This document shows, piece by piece, positions 1-12,155 of a DNA stretch of 64,000 bases. Below the pieces are notes generated by a model that saw nothing but the letters and a program-made list of their open reading frames with translations, ran no database searches and was not told the origin of the DNA. Source of the stretch: Aphrophora alni (taxonomy: Eukaryota; Arthropoda; Insecta; Hemiptera; Aphrophoridae); the NCBI GenBank assembly GCA_963513935.1, contig OY740774.1, positions 24,385,949 through 24,449,948 on the forward strand, in the 5' to 3' direction. Position 1 is the stretch's first letter; each line of letters begins with the position of its first letter. Made by a program: the position numbers and the translations under genes.

Positions 1-3000
1 CTAGGCATATATATTCATTAGTTATGTATTAACAGTTTTTAATTACTGCACAGTTTAAGGGCTTGTTTGATTTCTATCAAATAAGTTTGTAATTTGTGCA
101 AGAATAAAAGGTGGATTCGCTAACACCACAAAGGTATTCTAATGAATACCTAATGAGTGGAGTTTGATAGTACCCTCCTGACAAGTTTTACAGTTGTTTG
201 CATAATGTGATGAATTACTTGTGTCAATCTTTGCTAGGCAAATATTATCATTTGTTATGTATATACAGTTTTTAATTACTGCACAGTTTAAGGGCTTGTT
301 TGATTTCTCTCAAATAAGTTTGTAATTTGTGCAAGAATAAAAGGTGGATTCGCTAACACCACAAAGGTCTTCTTATGAATACCTAATGAGTGGAGTTTGA
401 TAGTACCCTCCTGACAAGTTTTATAGTTGTTTGCATAATGTGATGAATTACTTGTGTCAATCTTTGCTAGGCATATATTATCATTTGTTATATATTAACA
501 GTTTTTTAATTACTGCACAGTTTAAGGGCTTGTTTGATTTCTCTCAAATAAGTTTGTAATTTGTGCAAGAATAAAAGGTGGATTCGCTAACACCACAAAG
601 GTCTTCTAATGAATACCTAATGAGTGGAGTTTGATAGTACCCTCCTGACAAGTTTTACAGTTGTTTGCATAATGTGATGAATTACTTGTGTCAATCTTTG
701 CTAAGCATATATTATCATATGTTATATATTAACAGTTTTTAATTACTGCACAGTTTAAGGGCTTGTTTGATTTCTATCAAATAAGTTTGTAATTTGTGCA
801 AGAATAAAAGGTGGATTCACTAACACCACAAAGGTCTTCTAATAAATGTCTATTGAATGGAGTTTGATAGTACCCTCCTACCAAGTTTTATAGTTGTTTG
901 CATAATATGATGACTTACTTGTGTCATAATCTTTGCTAGGCATATATTATCATTTGTTATATATTAACAGTTTTTTTTAATAACTGCACAGTTTAAGGGC
1001 TTGTTTGATTTCTATTAAAGGAGTTTGTAATTTGTGCAAGAATAAAAGGTGGATTCGCTAACACCACAAAGGTCTTCTAATGAATACCTAATGAGTGGAG
1101 TTTGATAGTACCCTCCTGACAAGTTTAATAGTTGTTTGCATAATGTGATGAATTACTTGTGTCAAATCTTTGCTAGGCATATATTATAATTTTTTATATA
1201 TTAACAGTTTTTTAATTACTGCACAGTTTAAGGGCTTGTTTGATTGCTATCAAATAAGTTTGTGATTTGTGCAAGAATAAAAGGTGGATTCGCTAACACC
1301 ACAAAGGTATTCTAATGAATACCTAATGAGTGGAGTTTGATAGTACCCTCCTGACAAGTTTTACAGTTGTTTGCATATTGTGATGAATTACCTGTATCGT
1401 ATTCTTTGCTAGGCAAATATTATCATTTGTTATGTATATACAGTTTTTAATTACTGCACAGTTTAAGGGCTTGTTTGATTTCTATCAAATAAGTTTGTAA
1501 TTTGTGCAAGAATAAAAGGTGGATTCGCTAACACCACAAAGGTCTTCTAATGAATACCTAATGAGTGGAGTTTGATAGTACCCTCCTGACAAGTTTTACA
1601 GTTGTTTGTATAATGTAATGAATTACTTGTAACATAATCTTTACTAGGCATATATTATAATTTGTTATATATTACCAGTTTTTTAATTACTGCACAGTTA
1701 TTGGCTTGTTAGATTTCTAATAAAGGAGTTTGTAATTTGTGCATGAATAAAAGGTGGATTCGCTAACACCACAAAGGTCTTCTAATGAATACCTAATGAG
1801 TGGAGTTTGATACCCTCCTGACAGGTTTAATAGTTGTTTGCATATTGTGATGAATTACCTGTGTCGTAATCTTTGCTAGGCATATATTATAATTTGTTAT
1901 GTATATACAGTTTTTAATTACTGCATGGTTTAAGGGCTTGTTTGATTGCTATCAAATAAGTTTGTGATTTGTGCAAGAATAAAAGGTGGATTCGCTAACA
2001 CCACAAACGTATTCTAATGAATACCTAATGAGTGGAGTTTGATAGTACCCTCCTACCAAGTTTATAGTTGTTTGCATAATATGATGACTTACTTGTGTCA
2101 CAATCTTTGCTAGGCATATATTATCATTTGTTAAATATTAACAGTTTTTTTAAGTACTGCACAGTTTAAGGGCTTGTTTGATTTCTATTAAAGGAGTTTG
2201 TAATTTGTGCAAGAATAAAAGGTGGATTCGCTAACACCACAAAGGTCTTCTAATGAATACCTAATGAGTGGAGTTTGATAGTACCCTCCTGACAAGTTTT
2301 ACAGTGGTTTGCATATTGTGATGAATTACCTGTGTCGTATTCTTTGCTAGGCAAATGTTATCATTTGTTATGTATATACAGTTTTTAATTACTGCACAGT
2401 TTAAGGGCTTGTTTGATTTCTATCAAATAAGTTTGTAATTTGTGCAAGAATAAAAGGTGGATTCGCTAACACCACAAAGGTCTTCTAATGAATACCTAAT
2501 GAGTGGAGTTTGATAGTACCCTCCTGACAAGTTTAATAGTTGTTTGCATAATGTGATGAATTACTTGTGTCAAATCTTTGCTAGGCATATATTATAATTT
2601 TTTATATATTAACAGTTTTTTAATTACTGCACAGTTTAAGGGCTTGTTTGATTTCTATTAAAGGAGTTTGTAATTTGTGCAAGAATAAAAGGTGGATTCG
2701 CTAACACCACAAAGGTCTTCTAATGAATACCTAATGAGTGGAGTTTGATAGTACCCTCCTGACAGGTTAAATAGTTGTTTGCATATTGTGATGAATTAAC
2801 TGTGTTGTATTCTTTGCTAGGCAAATATTATCATTTGTTATGTATATACAGTTTTTAATTACTGCACAGTTTAAGGGCTTGTTTGATTTCTATCAAATAA
2901 GTTTGTAATTTGTGCAAGAATAAAAGGTGGATTCGCTAACACCACAAAGGTCTTCTAATGAATACCTAATGAGTGGAGTTTGATAGTACCCTCCTGACAA

Positions 3001-4466
3001 GTTTTACAGTTGTTTGCATAATGTGATGAATTACTTGTGTCAATCTTTGCTAGGCAAATATTATCATTTGTTATGTATATACAGTTTTTAATTACTGCAC
3101 AGTTTAAGGGCTTGTTTGATTTCTCTCAAATAAGTTTGTAATTTGTGCAAGAATAAAAGGTGGATTCGCTAACACCACAAAGGTCTTCTAATGAATACCT
3201 AATGAGTGGAGTTTGATAGTACCCTCCTGACAGGTTTAATAGTTGTTTGCATATTGTGATGAATTACCTGTGTCGTATTCTTTGCTAGGCAAATATTATC
3301 ATTTGTTATGTATATACAGTTTTTAATTACTGCACAGTTTAAGGGCTTGTTTGATTTCTCTCAAATAAGTTTGTAATTTGTGCAAGATTAAAAGGTGGAT
3401 TCGCTAACACCACAAAGGTCTTCTAATGAATACCTAATGAGTGGAGTTTGATAGTACCTTCCTGACAAGTTTAATAGTTGTTTGCATAATGTGATGAATT
3501 ACTTGTGTCAAATCTTTGCTAGGCATATATTATAATTTTTTATATATTAACAGTTTTTTAAGTACTGCACAGTTTAAGGGCTTGTTTGATTTCTATTAAA
3601 GGAGTTTGTAATTTGTGCAAGAATAAAAGGTGGATTCGCTAACACCACAAAGGTCTTCTAATGAATACCTAATGAGTGGAGTTTGATAGTACCCTCCTGA
3701 CAGGTTTAATAGTTGTTTGCATATTGTAATGAATTACCTGTGTCGTATTCTTTGCTAGGCAAATATTATCATTTGTTATGTATATACAGTTTTTAATTAC
3801 TGCACAGTTTAAGGGCTTGTTTGATTTCTATCAAATAAGTTTGTAATTTGTGCAAGAATAAAAGGTGGATTCGCTAACACCACAAAGGTCTTCTAATGAA
3901 TACCTAATGAGTGGAGTTTGATAGTACCCTCCTGACAAGTTTTACAGTTGTTTGTATAATGTAATGAATTACTTGTAACATAATCTTTACTAGGCATATA
4001 TTATAATTTGTTATATATTAACAGTTTTTTAATTACTGCACAGTTATTGACTTGTTAGATTTCTAATAAGGGAGTTTGTAATTTGTGCATGAATAAAAGG
4101 TGGATTCGCTAACACCACAAAGGTCTTCTAATGAATACCTAATGAGTGGAGTTTGATAGTACCCTCCTGACAGGTTTAATAGTTGTTTGCATATTGTGAT
4201 GAATTACCTGTGTCGTAATCTTTGCTAGGCATATATTATAATTTGTTATGTATATACAGTTTTTAATTACTGCACGGTTTAAGGGCTTGTTTGATTGCTA
4301 TCAAATAAGTTTGTGATTTGTGCAAGAATAAAAGGTGGATTCGCTAACACCACAAAGGTCTTCTAATGAATACCTAATGAGTGGAGTTTGATAGTACCCT
4401 CCTGACAAGTTTAATAGTTGTTTGCATAATGTGATGAATTACTTGTGTCAAATCTTTGCTAGGCAT
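1..4466. repeat. Satellite array, about 235-bp unit, about 19 copies
   Basis: A tandem array whose units share a fixed core (GGTGGATTCGCTAACACC) recurring about every 235 bp, near 110, 343, 579, 810, 1049, 1283 and so on to 4335. Units differ in a few diagnostic spots: the stretch after CTTGTTTGAT is either TTCTATCAAATAAG-like or TTCTATTAAAGGAG-like, the spacer is TTTTACAG or TTTAATAG, and the junction reads GTCAATC, GTCAAATC, GTCGTATTC or AACATAATC. The array enters from the left window edge, so its full length is unknown. No coding potential is seen. Confidence 0.96.
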
Positions 4467-6058
4467 TACAACACTACCAGCTACCTGTAATGTTGCTTTT
4501 ATTAATAATAAGAGAAATATAATTTATGATTTTGATAATTTAAAAATAAATAAATAAATGGTTAACAATAATAAATAAATGAAACTCGGGATAACAAGAA
4601 AGAACAAGAAAAGTTTACCTTTATTGATAAGGTAATATGTTATTCACAATTAGAGCAGGAGCTCAATAAAATATAAATCAAATTATCAAAGTTATTTGTG
4701 CTTGCACTCAATTATTACGATTTAGTTCAGTTTTTTTTTTAAATATTATTAGGGCACACTCAGTAACAAAAACAAAATTAAATAATATATATATATATAC
4801 AATGTGGTATTAATCATTAATCATAGGAGTCATTAGAGTCTTATCTCGGGGGTTAACACATTAAAAAGGGGTCGTGGCACTTTCCAACCATTTACATTAA
4901 GGGATACTTAAATTATTAAATAATGATATTTACATAATGATATGAAACAATGGATGATGATTAGATTACACATGAGATCAGTTAATAGTCTTAGTAAGGT
5001 TGAAATGCTTAACCTAGGCTTGGATCAAATATATATATATATAGTGAGTTAAATTAACAAAGTCACATCAATTATAATTCATTAAAGTTTCTTATAGTTT
5101 GTTTTTTTTTTTAAATTACCAAGTTGATAAATGATTAATAAAAAAAATTCAGTTAAATCTGTTCATATTGGTTAGTCACTATTTAAATGTAGCCTATATA
5201 ATAAATGGGTAGATCTCACCAATATCTATTCAGCTAGGAGAGATAGTTATTAGAAGTCCTTTTTTTTAAATGGAGAATGTTGCTCTAGGCCTGAACTTTG
5301 TTTCTAGGCCTTAAATTAAAATTTTCTCCGGCTTCAGAAATTACATGCATTTAGTTTTAAAATCCTGGGGGGACATATTGGAATACAAGAATAGAAAACC
5401 TCAGCCTTTTAGAAAAAACTTTCTAGGCCACATAAATCGTTGCACTTATTAGGCTACTCACTGCACTTCTTATGTTAGTTCTAATATGCACTTAAGGCTA
5501 ATACAATAGGTTTATTTAAATTAAAATGATTCTTTAACATAGATTAGGGATATGGTTTTATGGCTTACTTTTACCAGTTTTAGAAATTTAAATTAAAATA
5601 TTGGCCAAATTGTATAATTTTGAATGAATGCACTGATATTGTATTATTTGAAAAATGTGCATCGTGACGTCAGAGGGCATTGGTTTTATACATTCCTCGA
5701 TCGATATCAGCTGATTTAGCTTGCTAAATGAATGAATGCTCTAGGCCGATTCTGGTCGATTTGAAATTTGAAACCTTTCTCTTATGGAAAGTCTAACTAA
5801 TTAATGTTAATTTAGGTTTGCGATAATAAATCGTCGGATGTATTTATAAATCGGTTTTTCATGTGTGCCTTAGTTTCGTTTGTCCCAAATAGTCATATAA
5901 ATTATTATTTTGACTGATAACCTTATCGCTGTACTGAAATCAGATCGAAGTTCAAACTTTCGCCGCTAGGTATCGTAAGCTGTCGGTTTCATTGATAAAT
6001 GCATTAGTATGCCGTGTATTAGTCTTAATTGCAGGCTTGATTGAAGCGAGTTGTTGCA
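4464..6058. other. 1.6-kb non-satellite insertion inside one satellite unit
   Basis: The satellite breaks off after GCTAGGCAT and resumes with GCATATATTAT, exactly where the same unit would continue, so about 1.6 kb of unrelated DNA was inserted into one unit. The repeated CAT or GCAT at the junctions could be a 3-4 bp target duplication. The ends (TACAACACTACC and GAGTTGTTGCAG) show only a weak inverted match. No open frame of useful length and no recognised transposase are present. A perfect TGACGTCA (CRE/ATF-type site) lies at 5665-5672. It may be a non-autonomous mobile element of unknown class. Confidence 0.6.
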
Positions 6059-6888
6059 GCATATATTATATTTTTTTATATATTAACAGTTTTTTAATTA
6101 CTGCACAGTTTAAGGGCTTGATTGATTTCTATTAAAGGAGTTTGTAATTTGTGCAAGAATAAAAGGTGGATTCGCTAACACCACAAAGGTCTTCTAATGA
6201 ATACCTAATGAGTGGAGTTTGATAGTACCCTCCTGACAGGTTTAATAGTTGTTTGCATATTGTGATGAATTACCTGTGTCGTAATCTTTGCTAGGCAATT
6301 ATTATCATTTGTTATGTATATACAGTTTTTAATTACTGCACAGTTTAAGGGCTTGTTTGATTGCTATCAAATAAGTTTGTGATTTGTGCAAGAATAAAAG
6401 GTGGATTCGCTAACACCACAAAGGTCTTCTAATGAATACCTAATGAGTGGAGTTTGATAGTACCCTCCTGACAAGTTTAATAGTTGTTTGCATAATGTGA
6501 TGAATTACTTGTGTCAAATCTTTGCTAGGCATATATTATTTTTTTTATATATTAACAGTTTTTTAATTACTGCACAGTTTAAGGGCTTGTTTGATTTCTA
6601 TTAAAGGAGTTTGTAATTTGTGCAAGAATAAAAGGTGGATTCGCTAACACCACAAAGGTCTTCTAATGAATACCTAATGAGTGGAGTTTGATAGTTCCCT
6701 CCTGACAGGTTTAATAGTTGTTTGCATATTGTGATGAATTACCTGTGTCGTAATCTTTGCTAGGCAATTATTATCATTTGTTATGTATATACAGTTTTTA
6801 ATTACTGCACAGTTTAAGGGCTTGTTTGATTTCTATCAAATAAGATTGTAATTTGTGCAAGAATAAAAGGTGGATTCGCTAACACCAC
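6059..6888. repeat. Satellite array, second block
   Basis: About three and a half further units of the same 235-bp satellite, with core sequences near 6167, 6404, 6638 and 6870. The block is cut at 6888 by the LTR retrotransposon; the interrupted unit resumes at 12156. Confidence 0.95.
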
Positions 6889-7192
6889 TGTGATGTATAC
6901 AATTGTACAAGAGTGGGAATATCGCGTGACATCGTATGATGTGTGACGTCATATGGTTCGATATGTCATACGACAAATTAATAAATGCTATTGGCTGCAA
7001 TCCAGTTCCTTTTCCCACCAGCCCTTATTACTGACGCTTTCCCTGGCTACATATTCAAGCCAGTCTTGAACTCACCTTCCTACCTGAAACACGCAGTCGT
7101 AGTTATAATCTAATACAATGTGTTTTATTTATTGAACCCAAATTTAGTAATATCGTTAACATATATTGCAGTGGTAACGAGCATATATTACA
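6889..7192 (+). repeat. 5' LTR
   Basis: A 304-bp long terminal repeat with TG...CA ends, matching 11852-12155 without a difference that I could see. It carries a perfect CRE/ATF palindrome TGACGTCA at 6944-6951, a plausible upstream promoter element; no convincing TATA box was found. Confidence 0.95.
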
Positions 7193-7193
7193 G

Positions 7194-7206
7194 TGGCGAC
7201 GAGGAT
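7194..7206 (+). other. Primer binding site, tRNA-Ser(GCU)-type
   Basis: TGGCGACGAGGAT begins two bases after the 5' LTR. It would pair with the 3' end (acceptor plus CCA) of an insect tRNA-Ser(GCU), from memory of that tRNA. A serine tRNA primer is typical of Mag-group elements. Confidence 0.65.
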
Positions 7207-7359
7207 AGCGGTTTACAATGAATTGTAGAAGATTTAACGACATGAAGACGTGTTAGGGAAGTTATTGAAAAAAGTGTTTAAATAAGTTTTCGTTAGTAAC
7301 AAAAGTTTAAAGTTACGGAGGGAAAAGAACGTGTAGTGGCAGTACTATTTTTTTCTCTC

Positions 7360-10300
7360 ATGTCTGAAGATCAGAATATTTCAGTGTCTAGTGTAAGCAA
7401 CATGTCTACCACAATAATTGGGAAACTCTCTGAATTTAATAGTTCGGAAGAAACTTGGAGTTCGTACATAGAAAGGTTTGAACTGTTTGTGGAATGTAAC
7501 AGCATTCCAGATGATAAAAAAGTGTCTACCTTATTAACGGTTGTAGGTGTAAAAACATTTAGCTTATTACGAGACTTATGCACTCCGAATAAACCCGGAA
7601 CAAAAACTTACAACGAATTAGTGACCATAATTAGGGAACATTTATACCCTAAACCTTCTTTTATATCCGAAAGATATAAATTCAGTTTAAGAACGCAACA
7701 CGAACACGAAAGCATTGCCGAATATATTGCTAACTTAAAAAAATTATCAACTTATTGTGAGTTTGGCGCGACATTAAACGAACATTTAAGAGACAGATTA
7801 GTTAGCGGTTTAAAAAGTGACGCTATCAAACAAAGACTTTTATCGGAGACGACCCTAACATACGAGAGGGCAGTAAAAATTAGTACTTCCATTGAAGGAG
7901 CGGAAAAGGATGCGCAAACAATAGCCGGAGGCAGCGACTCTCAACTCAGAATGCAGAGAATGGCAGTTTCATCGAGACAATGGAAACCTGGGAAGCAGGA
8001 AGAATACAAAGTGTCAACCAAAAGTGATGTGAAAGTGATGTGTTATTGTTGCGGCCAGCAAGGTCATTTTAGAAATAAGTGTTTTCATAAAAATAGTGTG
8101 TGTCACAATTGTGGAATTAAAGGACACTTGGCAAAGGTATGTAGGAAAAAGGTTAACAAATCTCAGAATAAGAATAAATATGTATCTAGAAATAATAATA
8201 ATTTTCATAAACACAACAAAAGTCATTTCGTTGGAGTGAAAAATACTCAAGAATTAGATAGAGATAGAGTGTCAAATGTAGACGATGATGTGTATGATTT
8301 AAATAATCTGTTTAAAGTAGAGAATGAAAATAATACTAAAAGAGTTAAAGTAGAGCCTATTACAGTTGAGGTAATGGTAGGGAGTAAAGTTATTTCTTTT
8401 GAAGTAGATACAGGATCTGCAGTAACTGTAGTTAATGAAAACTTTTATTTGAGAAATTTTAGTAATTGTAAACTATATCCTAATGATTTAAAATTAAATT
8501 CTTATACTAATGAAGAAATAGTCCCAACTGGAAAATTAAAGGTTAATGTTAAATATGGTAAATTAAGTAAAATGCTTGATTTGTATGTAATTAAAAGGGG
8601 GGCTCATCCTTTAATGGGCAGAGATTGGTTAAAGACCTTGGGAATAAATATTTGTTTTGAAAATAAATTGTTAGGAGTATTGGGTCAGTCAAACGAAGTT
8701 GTAAATGAAGCTAAACGTGAAGATTTAGTAAATAAATTATGTAAGGAATTTCCAGACGTATTTACTGAAAAATTAGGTACATGTAAAACAGAAATTGTTT
8801 CTTTGAAATTGAAAGAGAATTTTAGACCTAAATATTTTAAACCAAGACCCTTACCCTTTTCTATGAGAGGTAAAGTAGAAAATGAGTTAGATAGATTAGT
8901 AGAAGATAAAATCTTAATTCCTGTAAAAAGTTCTGAATGGGGAACACCAATAGTTCCAGTTTTAAAGAAAAATGGTAAATTACGCATTTGTGGTGATTTT
9001 AAAGTTACTCTAAATCCATCTTTAGAAATAGATCGTTATCCAGTACCAAGAATAGAGGATATTTTTGCTTGTATGAAAAAGGGGAAATTGTTTTCAAAAA
9101 TAGATTTAAGCCAAGCATATATGCAATTAGCACTTGACAATGAATCACAGAAATTATGTACAATAAGCACTCATAAAGGTTTATTTGCGTATACAAAAAT
9201 GCCATACGGTATTAATTCTGCACCGGGAATTTTTCAAAGAGTTATTGAGCAGACGATTCAAGGTTTACCAGGTGTTGTAGCTTTCCTTGACGATATATTG
9301 ATAACAGCTGAAAATACTGAACAACATTTCAGTAGGTTACAAGAAGTTTGTAATAGGTTAAACCAAAAAGGGTTTACATTGAAAAAAGATAAATGTAAGT
9401 TTTTCTCTGATAAATTAGAATATTTAGGATTTATTATCGACAAGGAAGGTCTGCACACATCCGAAGCGAAAATTAAAGCTATGCTAGACGCCCCAACACC
9501 TTCTAATGTTACAGAGGTAAAATCATTTCTAGGTTTAGTTAATTATTATGGTAAATTTGTGCCAAATATGTCCAGTGTTTTGAATCCTATTTATAATTTA
9601 CTTAAAAAGGATGTATTGTTTAAATTTGATGAAAAATGTGTAAAAGCTTTTAATACAGTCAAGAAACTGTTAGCTTCTTCTAAAGTATTAGCGCATTATG
9701 ATCCTGAATTACCTATTAAATTGGCGTGTGACGCATCACCAACCGGTTTAGGTTGTGTGTTGTCTATTATTGGAAAAGACAGTGTTGAGAGGCCGATAGC
9801 ATACGCTTCGCGAACATTATCCACGGCAGAGAAAGCATATTCACAAATTGATAAGGAAGCTTTGAGTTTGGTTTATGGGGTAAAGAAATTTAATCAATAT
9901 TTATGGGGACGAGAATTTATTTTATGTACAGATCATAAACCATTATTAAGTATTTTTGGGTCCAAAAAGGGATTACCTGCTTTTGCAGCAAGTCGATTGC
10001 AACGATATGCTTTGTTTTTATCTGGCTATAGTTTTAAGATTGAGTATGTACAATCAGCTAAACATGCTAATGCAGATGCATTATCACGTTTACCGCTCAA
10101 AGTCGAGCATGGTGACAATAAAAAAGAGTTAGATTGGTTAGGAACTTATCTATATTATGTTAAAGAAAGTTCATTACCTATTACTTGTGAGGACATTAAA
10201 AGTGAAACTCAAAAAGATATAGTATTAAGAAAAGTGTATAATTATGTAATGTATGGATGGCCAAATCATGTTTCTGTAGAATATCCTGAATTAGGTCCAT

Positions 10301-11541
10301 ATTTCAAAAGAAAGGAAGAATTAACAATCGAACAGGGAATTATAATGTGGGGTTATAAAGTAATTATTCCAAATAAATTCCGTAAATACATGTTAGATGA
10401 ATTACACACAAGTCATCTAGGGATAGTAAAAATGAAATCGGTAGCGAGATCATATATTTGGTGGCCAAATATAGATGCAGATATAGAAAATCTCGCGGAT
10501 GGTTGTTCTTCCTGTCTTTTTGAAAGACTAAATCCTACAAAGAATCAATTACATTGTTGGCAGTATGCTAGTAGACCTTGGGAACGATTACATGCAGACT
10601 TCATGGGTCCATTTAAAGGGAAAATGTATTTAATTGTTATAGATTCACATACTAAATGGTTAGAAGTTTTTGAAGTAAAGTCGACTTCCGCTAGTCAGAC
10701 AATAGATAAATTAAGGGAATTGTTCAGTAGATTTGGTTTACCGGAAGTAATTCATACGGACAACGGTCCGCCTTTCAATTCGTTTGAGTTTGAGCAGTTT
10801 GTAAAATGTAATGGTATTAAACATTCTAGTTCTGCACCATATCACCCACAATCTAATGGTTTAGCAGAAAATTCTGTTAAGTATGTTAAAACTAAACTAA
10901 AATGTGCATTTAGAGAAGGTATAGATACTAGATTAGCATTGTATAGAATTTTGTTTGATTATAGAAATTCAGTTCATGTTACAACTCAAGAAACGCCTGC
11001 TAAGTTAATGTTTAATCGACCAATGAAAACAAGGTTAGATTTAATTAGACCTAATATTGCCAAAACAGTAGAGTTAAAGCAAGAAAAACAAACTCATTAT
11101 TTTAAAGGAACGGGAACACGAAAATTGTTTGTAAATCAATCAGTATTAATAAGACAATATCGTTCAAATGATAAATGGATACAAGGTATTGTTGTTAAGC
11201 AAATTAGTCCAGTAATGTATTTAGTAAGGTTAAATTCTGGTATAATATGGAGAAGGCATATTGACCAACTAATTGGTGTCAATTCGCCTCCTTCTGAAAA
11301 TAAACAAAAACAAGTGGACGAGTCATTGACTGACTTAGTGACAGATACCATTCAAACAAGGGGAAATATCTCACCCCGGAAGAGCATCCGCTCTCCACCA
11401 ATTGTTATGAGACATTCCAGTCCCGTTATGATTCAAACACGGAATTCTCCAACATCCGTTGTAAACAATAATACTACTGATGTTGTTGAAAGAAGATATC
11501 CAATTAGATTAAGGAAACCTGTTGTAAGACTTGATTATTAA
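7360..11541 (+). CDS. Gag-Pol polyprotein of Mag-like Gypsy element
   Basis: A single open frame of 1393 residues encodes capsid-like Gag and the full Pol of an LTR retrotransposon. In order: a Gag region (about 1-220); two CCHC zinc knuckles starting at C228 and C248; an aspartic protease with DTG at 350-352; reverse transcriptase with FLDD at 642-645 (the Y/F-x-D-D catalytic box); RNase H with its first aspartate near D791; an H2C2 integrase zinc finger starting H1016/H1019; and an integrase core with D1080, D1134 and E1170, the last two 35 residues apart as in D,D-35-E. All catalytic residues are present and there is no frameshift. The frame is open from a GTG at 7336, but the first ATG (7360, MSEDQN) is the better start. 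Fused gag-pol without an env gene is usual for this group. Confidence 0.96.
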   Translation: MSEDQNISVSSVSNMSTTIIGKLSEFNSSEETWSSYIERFELFVECNSIPDDKKVSTLLTVVGVKTFSLLRDLCTPNKPGTKTYNELVTIIREHLYPKPSFISERYKFSLRTQHEHESIAEYIANLKKLSTYCEFGATLNEHLRDRLVSGLKSDAIKQRLLSETTLTYERAVKISTSIEGAEKDAQTIAGGSDSQLRMQRMAVSSRQWKPGKQEEYKVSTKSDVKVMCYCCGQQGHFRNKCFHKNSVCHNCGIKGHLAKVCRKKVNKSQNKNKYVSRNNNNFHKHNKSHFVGVKNTQELDRDRVSNVDDDVYDLNNLFKVENENNTKRVKVEPITVEVMVGSKVISFEVDTGSAVTVVNENFYLRNFSNCKLYPNDLKLNSYTNEEIVPTGKLKVNVKYGKLSKMLDLYVIKRGAHPLMGRDWLKTLGINICFENKLLGVLGQSNEVVNEAKREDLVNKLCKEFPDVFTEKLGTCKTEIVSLKLKENFRPKYFKPRPLPFSMRGKVENELDRLVEDKILIPVKSSEWGTPIVPVLKKNGKLRICGDFKVTLNPSLEIDRYPVPRIEDIFACMKKGKLFSKIDLSQAYMQLALDNESQKLCTISTHKGLFAYTKMPYGINSAPGIFQRVIEQTIQGLPGVVAFLDDILITAENTEQHFSRLQEVCNRLNQKGFTLKKDKCKFFSDKLEYLGFIIDKEGLHTSEAKIKAMLDAPTPSNVTEVKSFLGLVNYYGKFVPNMSSVLNPIYNLLKKDVLFKFDEKCVKAFNTVKKLLASSKVLAHYDPELPIKLACDASPTGLGCVLSIIGKDSVERPIAYASRTLSTAEKAYSQIDKEALSLVYGVKKFNQYLWGREFILCTDHKPLLSIFGSKKGLPAFAASRLQRYALFLSGYSFKIEYVQSAKHANADALSRLPLKVEHGDNKKELDWLGTYLYYVKESSLPITCEDIKSETQKDIVLRKVYNYVMYGWPNHVSVEYPELGPYFKRKEELTIEQGIIMWGYKVIIPNKFRKYMLDELHTSHLGIVKMKSVARSYIWWPNIDADIENLADGCSSCLFERLNPTKNQLHCWQYASRPWERLHADFMGPFKGKMYLIVIDSHTKWLEVFEVKSTSASQTIDKLRELFSRFGLPEVIHTDNGPPFNSFEFEQFVKCNGIKHSSSAPYHPQSNGLAENSVKYVKTKLKCAFREGIDTRLALYRILFDYRNSVHVTTQETPAKLMFNRPMKTRLDLIRPNIAKTVELKQEKQTHYFKGTGTRKLFVNQSVLIRQYRSNDKWIQGIVVKQISPVMYLVRLNSGIIWRRHIDQLIGVNSPPSENKQKQVDESLTDLVTDTIQTRGNISPRKSIRSPPIVMRHSSPVMIQTRNSPTSVVNNNTTDVVERRYPIRLRKPVVRLDY

Positions 11542-11838
11542 ATAATATATTATGTATAATTGTATTTTGTAAAATGTTTGTATTCTGGATAGAATTGTTT
11601 TTTTAAAAATAATTTACAATTAAGAAAAAAAAAAATGATTTTATTTGTTTAAATTGCTAATTTAATTTTGCTAACAAATTATCATGTGTTAATTTACGTT
11701 TCTAGTTTAATTGTCAAATTGTTTCAAGTTTCTAGGTTTAAAGTTATACGACTATGTGTTTAAGTTTTGTTTTAAAAAAGATGTGTTTAAGTTTTATATA
11801 AAAAACTAAAATTGTGTATTGTATTGTTTAAAAGAATT

Positions 11839-11851
11839 AAGAGGGAGGAAT
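11839..11851 (+). other. Polypurine tract
   Basis: The purine-rich stretch AAGAGGGAGGA followed by AT immediately precedes the 3' LTR, the expected place for plus-strand priming. Confidence 0.75.
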
Positions 11852-12155
11852 TGTGATGTATACAATTGTACAAGAGTGGGAATATCGCGTGACATCGTAT
11901 GATGTGTGACGTCATATGGTTCGATATGTCATACGACAAATTAATAAATGCTATTGGCTGCAATCCAGTTCCTTTTCCCACCAGCCCTTATTACTGACGC
12001 TTTCCCTGGCTACATATTCAAGCCAGTCTTGAACTCACCTTCCTACCTGAAACACGCAGTCGTAGTTATAATCTAATACAATGTGTTTTATTTATTGAAC
12101 CCAAATTTAGTAATATCGTTAACATATATTGCAGTGGTAACGAGCATATATTACA
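11852..12155 (+). repeat. 3' LTR
   Basis: The second 304-bp LTR; it begins TGTGATG after the purine tract and ends ATTACA before the target duplication ACCAC. It carries the same CRE palindrome at 11907-11914. Confidence 0.95.

Larger units (their letters stand above)
6889..12155 (+). mobile_element. Complete Mag-like Ty3/Gypsy LTR retrotransposon
   Basis: A 5267-bp element with two 304-bp LTRs starting TGTGATG and ending ATTACA, a tRNA-complementary primer site just inside the 5' LTR, a single gag-pol frame and a purine tract before the 3' LTR. It is flanked by the 5-bp duplication ACCAC (6884-6888 and 12156-12160). Joining the flanks restores the satellite sequence GCTAACACCACAAAGG, which fixes both boundaries. 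The LTRs look identical by eye and the frame is open, implying a young and possibly autonomous copy. The fused gag-pol with two zinc knuckles and a tRNA-Ser-type primer site points to the Mag group; the clade call is inference. Confidence 0.95.

Noticed and set aside
1..4466. CRISPR-like array
   Set aside because: The tandem units are about 235 bp and continuous, without unique spacers; it is a eukaryotic satellite.
6836..7018. 60-64 codon open frames antisense in both LTRs (also 11787-11981)
   Set aside because: They are the same LTR sequence read backwards; no homology and duplicated only because the LTR is.
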